From contig NZ_CP066218.1 of NCBI RefSeq assembly GCF_016313185.1, positions 1,054,001-1,118,000 on the forward strand: DNA of 64,000 nt, given 5' to 3'. Shown piece by piece: positions 61,095-64,000 of this stretch. The notes beneath the pieces are model-generated. The model was not told the DNA's origin and did no database searches. It saw only the letters and a list, made by a program, of their open reading frames with translations. The DNA is from Mycolicibacterium baixiangningiae (GTDB lineage: Bacteria > Actinomycetota > Actinomycetes > Mycobacteriales > Mycobacteriaceae). Positions within the stretch are counted from its first letter, which is position 1, and each line of letters opens with the position of its first letter. Position numbers and translations under genes: made by a program.

Positions 61095-61911
61095 GCGCCG
61101 TCTGGGCCTGGAACCGGACTGAATGCAGGGCGCGCAGCGGGTGGGCGCGAATGTGCAACCAGCCCAACCGCTGCACCACTTCCTCCGCCCTGAGCCGCTG
61201 CACCGCCGAATATCCCTCGAGGCGTTCTTCGGGTTCCTGCCAGCTGATCCCGACTTTCGCCCACTCCCACCCCATCGCGATCCTGGTCGACCCGTATTTG
61301 TCCCCGATCCTGATATCCGTGGTCGGCCGGGGTAGCCCGACCGAATCGATGAGGTACAGCCGAAGCGCGGTCTCCTCCCGCGACAGCGCGCCGCCGTCCA
61401 TCAGGTTGACGGCCAGCCGGGCTGCCGGAAGCCCTCGTGCCCCCTGATGGCGGTCGGCCAGAGCCTGCACCTCTGCAACCGTCACCCCTGATCTGGCTGA
61501 CAGAGCGTCCAGTATCGCCACCGCCTCTGCGCGCGGCAGGTGCCTGGCCAGATCGAGAGCGGTGCGGGCAGCTGTGGTCACGAGCTGGCCGCCATGACCG
61601 CTCACCTCGTCGTCGCCGATGCGTTCGTCGCGAATCACGACACCGCGCGTCGGTCTGCGGTGCCGGCCGATCATCTCGATCGGCGCGGAGTCCGCGGCCC
61701 AGTACACGCCGTGCAGGTAGGCAGCCGACCGGCCGGCGATGATCCCCTTGCGTCCCGACCACAGCCACGCGGCCTGCGTCCTCGTAGACGTCGTCTCAAG
61801 CGCCCCGTTGGGCAGGTAGACGTTCGGGTGGACGGCGGTGTAGTTCCACCTCAGCGCCGCGCGGGTCAGCCTTCCGGCGGCGATCTCTTCCGAACCGACG
61901 ATCGGCCACAT
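61075..61911 (-). CDS. AbiEi/DUF559-like mycobacterial protein
   Basis: The 278-residue protein has an N-terminal winged-helix-like segment (L-T-R-A-A-L-R-W-N-Y-T-A-V-H-P-N-V-Y), a middle with H-G-V-Y-W-A and T-A-L-D-L-A-R, and a C-terminal part that looks like the DUF559/Vsr-type fold of a common actinobacterial family (L-I-D-S-V-G-L-P-R-P, M-G-W-E-W-A-K-V-G, R-L-G-W). The expected E-Y-D-G-D-x-H acid/His cluster of that fold is not there, so nuclease activity is doubtful. Relatives are often labelled AbiEi-type antitoxins, but no AbiEii partner is nearby. Confidence 0.65.
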   Translation of the reverse strand: MWPIVGSEEIAAGRLTRAALRWNYTAVHPNVYLPNGALETTSTRTQAAWLWSGRKGIIAGRSAAYLHGVYWAADSAPIEMIGRHRRPTRGVVIRDERIGDDEVSGHGGQLVTTAARTALDLARHLPRAEAVAILDALSARSGVTVAEVQALADRHQGARGLPAARLAVNLMDGGALSREETALRLYLIDSVGLPRPTTDIRIGDKYGSTRIAMGWEWAKVGISWQEPEERLEGYSAVQRLRAEEVVQRLGWLHIRAHPLRALHSVRFQAQTALRSRGR

Positions 61912-62131
61912 GCCGCGATGGTGACCGGACGCACTGACATTTCCGCCCTTGTGCTGGTTTTCGACAACAGGGCTGTGGAAAGCGTCGGAGGCATGGAGAT
62001 CGACAGCCCTGGTGTCGAAACCGAGCACAAGGCGCCGGAAACCACCCCTCCCCGGGGGCGGTGAACCGGATGACGCGTTCGACTTCACCGAACCCGCCGG
62101 TAGCCGCGCGCCGGTCACTACATTCGAGGTC

Positions 62132-62575
62132 ATGGCCGTTCGCGCGTCTCGTGAAGTGGTCTTCGACGCGTCACCGGAGGCCATCCTCGACGTGCTCGCC
62201 GATATCGAGTCACTGCCCGACTGGTCGTCGGTGTACAAGAAGGTCACGGTTCTCGACCGCCACCCCGACGGAAAACCGCGCCGAGTCAGGGCCACCCTGC
62301 GGCTGATGGGCGTCACCGACAACGAGATCCTCGAGTACCACTGGGGCAGGCACTGGGTGGTGTGGGACGCCGAGGACACCTTCCAGCAGCGCGGACAGCA
62401 CGTCGAGTACAACCTCACGCCCGAAGGTGACCGGACCCGCGTGCGGTTCGACATCATCGTCGATCCGTCCGCACCGATCCCGCAGTTCCTCGTCAAACGC
62501 GCGAAGAAAATCGTGCTGCAGTCGGCGACGGAGGGACTGCGCAAACGCGTGATGGCTAAAACGCACACTGAGTGA
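62132..62575 (+). CDS. SRPBCC family (cyclase/dehydrase-like) protein
   Basis: The 147-residue protein is a complete SRPBCC/START-like domain: V-V-F-D-A-S-P-E-A-I-L-D-V-L-A-D-I-E-S-L-P-D-W-S-S-V at the start and L-R-K-R-V-M at the end. It contains the E-Y-H-W-G-R-H-W-V-V-W-D stretch of a mycobacterial subgroup. Such proteins hold hydrophobic ligands in a beta-sheet cavity. In M. tuberculosis two SRPBCC genes lie next to dapC, as I recall, so the order here is probably ancestral. Upstream to 61911 lies a 220-base divergent promoter region. Confidence 0.83.
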   Translation: MAVRASREVVFDASPEAILDVLADIESLPDWSSVYKKVTVLDRHPDGKPRRVRATLRLMGVTDNEILEYHWGRHWVVWDAEDTFQQRGQHVEYNLTPEGDRTRVRFDIIVDPSAPIPQFLVKRAKKIVLQSATEGLRKRVMAKTHTE

Positions 62576-62614
62576 AAAGGAACAACGCCGGGCGGCCGCG
62601 GGTTGCTCCATGAC

Positions 62615-63532
62615 ATGCCCACAGGACTTGTCATCCACCCGAGCCCGGACGCCGCCAACGCCGTCGACGATGCGATAGCCCAGGCCACCGCCGCCCACGA
62701 CCTCGGCGTCCGGCAGATCTGGCTGGCCCAGCGCGTCGACCACGATGCGATCGCGCTGGCCGGCCTCATCGGCGCCGCGGTGCCCGGGCTGGGCGTCGGT
62801 ACGTCGGTGGTGCCGATCAACCCGCGCCACCCCCTGCTGGTCGCCTCGGCCGCGCAGACCGCCCAGGCCGCCTCCCACGGCAACTTCAGCTTGGGCCTGG
62901 GCCTCGGCGCCCACGAGCCGGAGCGACTGGCGTTCGGTGCAACCTGGCCGGATCCGGTGGGCCGGCTGCGCGAACACCTGACCGTGCTGCGCTCGGTGTT
63001 CGACACCGCGGCGGTGAACTTCCACGGTCAGCACCTCAGCGCCGCACCCGAGTGGGCCGTGGCGGTGCCCGGCGGCACCCCGGTCCCGATCTACGTCGCG
63101 GCCATGGGACCCAAGGCGCTTCGCGTCACCGGTGAACTCGCCGACGGCACCCTGCCCTACCTCGCGGGCCCGCGCACCATCGCCGAGTTCATCGAACCCA
63201 CCATCGGCAAGGCCGCGGCGGAGGCGGGCCGGCCCACACCGCGGATCCTCGCGGTGGTTCCGGTCCTGGTCGCCGACGATGTGGACGCGGCGCGCGACGA
63301 GGTCGCCGCCGAACTCGGCTTCTACGAGGCCATCCCGTCGTACCAGAAGATCATCGCTCGCGAAAGCGTCTCCGCGGTGGTGGATCTGGCGGCCATCGGA
63401 CCCGCCGGGGTGGTGGTCCGGCAGCTGCAGCGCTACGCCGACGCGGGAGCCACCGACGTCGTGCTCACGCCGGTCGGCCGGTCGGATGCCGGATCGCTGG
63501 CGGCGCTGCGGGAGGTGGCGGCGTCGTTCTAG
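62615..63532 (+). CDS. LLM-class (F420-type) oxidoreductase
   Basis: The 305-residue protein has the mycobacterial luciferase-like pattern: L-G-V-R-Q-I-W-L-A-Q-R-V-D-H-D, G-V-G-T-S-V-V-P-I-N-P-R-H-P, G-N-F-S-L-G-L-G-L-G-A-H-E and P-I-Y-V-A-A-M-G-P-K-A-L-R-V-T-G-E-L-A-D-G. It is close to F420-dependent oxidoreductases related to methylene-tetrahydromethanopterin reductase. The ATG at 62615 starts just before the first strand; a TTG at 62603 is possible. Its stop shares the CTAG tetranucleotide (63529-63532) with the stop of the convergent dapC. Confidence 0.87.
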   Translation: MPTGLVIHPSPDAANAVDDAIAQATAAHDLGVRQIWLAQRVDHDAIALAGLIGAAVPGLGVGTSVVPINPRHPLLVASAAQTAQAASHGNFSLGLGLGAHEPERLAFGATWPDPVGRLREHLTVLRSVFDTAAVNFHGQHLSAAPEWAVAVPGGTPVPIYVAAMGPKALRVTGELADGTLPYLAGPRTIAEFIEPTIGKAAAEAGRPTPRILAVVPVLVADDVDAARDEVAAELGFYEAIPSYQKIIARESVSAVVDLAAIGPAGVVVRQLQRYADAGATDVVLTPVGRSDAGSLAALREVAASF

Positions 63533-64000
63533 CGGCGCAGCACCTGCAGGCGGCGGATCGCCTCGTCCAGCGTGTCGTCACGTTTGCAGAACGCGAAGCG
63601 CACCAGGTGATTCCACAGGTCAATGTGTGGTGAAGCCGGATCGCAGAACGCCGACATGGGGATCGCCGCAACCCCCGCGCGCTCGGGCAGATCCGCGCAG
63701 AACGAGGTGCTGTCGCTGTAGCCCAGCGGTCGCGGGTCCGCGCACAGGAAATACGTACCCGCACTGGCGTGGACCGCGAACCCCAACTCGGTGAGCGCCG
63801 TGCCGAGCCGATCGCGCTTGTCCTGGAACGAATCCCGCAGCGCGCTCACCCACGAATCCTCGTTGTCGAGGGCATGGGCGACGGCCGGCTGGAAAGGCGC
63901 ACCGCTGACATAGGTCAGATACTGTTTGGCCGCGCGCACCCCGGCGATGAGATCGGCTGCGCCGCAGATCCATCCGATCTTCCAGCCGGTGACGTTGAAC
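63529..64000 (-). CDS. dapC: N-succinyldiaminopimelate aminotransferase, 3' part (runs off the window)
   Basis: About 156 C-terminal residues of a class I PLP aminotransferase are present; the start and the PLP lysine lie beyond the right edge. Stretches V-T-G-W-K-I-G-W, A-A-K-Q-Y-L-T-Y, G-T-Y-F-L-C-A-D-P-R-P-L-G-Y, P-M-S-A-F-C-D-P, L-V-R-F-A-F-C-K-R-D-D-T-L-D-E-A-I-R-R-L match M. tuberculosis Rv0858c (DapC) very closely as I recall it. DapC makes N-succinyl-LL-diaminopimelate for lysine and peptidoglycan synthesis; the family also has kynurenine aminotransferase-like members. Confidence 0.88.
   Translation of the reverse strand, partial: FNVTGWKIGWICGAADLIAGVRAAKQYLTYVSGAPFQPAVAHALDNEDSWVSALRDSFQDKRDRLGTALTELGFAVHASAGTYFLCADPRPLGYSDSTSFCADLPERAGVAAIPMSAFCDPASPHIDLWNHLVRFAFCKRDDTLDEAIRRLQVLRR

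Overview
The window is high-GC, densely packed actinobacterial DNA, most likely from a fast-growing mycobacterium (Mycolicibacterium type). The support is an esxF-esxE-cpnT-immunity locus, a wax-ester synthase/DGAT, several F420/flavin luciferase-like oxidoreductases, a recC-recB-recD cluster, a dapC whose residues match the M. tuberculosis enzyme closely as I remember it, and frequent ATGA start/stop overlaps. I saw no rRNA, tRNA, CRISPR array or transposase.

Layout. 0.3-4.1 kb: two WXG100 proteins, a CpnT-like NAD-glycohydrolase toxin and its likely immunity protein. 4.5-7.9 kb (minus): an operon of a ten-to-twelve-pass membrane protein and a stand-alone reverse transcriptase with a YNDD active site; I know no described system with this pair, and it is my main candidate for something new. 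8-16.8 kb: secreted RNase T2, MscS channel, orphan FitA/VapB antitoxin with an 11-codon toxin stub, HtrA protease, PIF1-like helicase with BRCT domain, Sel1 protein, a tctC remnant and a TetR unit. 16.75-18.6 kb: three copies of a ~60-nt palindromic element around a WS/DGAT gene. 18.6-24.1 kb (minus): jetA-jetB-jetC (MksF-MksE-MksB, Wadjet/condensin-like) without jetD. 24.2-25.9 kb: a MOSC-reductase-ferredoxin fusion.

26-32.4 kb is a catabolic-looking island: an Asp-nucleophile alpha/beta hydrolase, two tandem TetR regulators and a five-gene overlapping operon (DUF427, VOC, HAD dehalogenase, flavoprotein disulfide reductase, TMEM175-like channel). All three transcription units carry the same 16-bp dyad TGGG-N8-CCCA, so they probably form one local regulon. 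32.4-36.7 kb holds assorted metabolic and membrane genes. 36.8-40.6 kb (minus) is an organosulfur-assimilation operon (NtaA/DszA-type monooxygenase, SsuD-like, SfnB-like). Then come malQ, a pseudokinase/flippase-like membrane fusion, a sulfatase and a small SRPBCC protein that both look internally deleted, MerR and SulP.

48.9-58.7 kb (minus) is recC-recB followed by inserted STAS and NYN/OST-HTH genes and then recD. 58.8-60.5 kb is a MarR-MFS unit with a near-perfect operator over the marR start. The right end has a decayed flavoprotein reductase, a DUF559/AbiEi-like protein, an SRPBCC protein, an F420-type oxidoreductase and the 3' part of dapC, cut by the window edge. Several genes (tctC, sulfatase, SRPBCC, flavoprotein, vapC) look eroded by deletion, which is either real decay or an assembly matter. 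Family assignments rest on motifs and memory of homologues; no searches were run.
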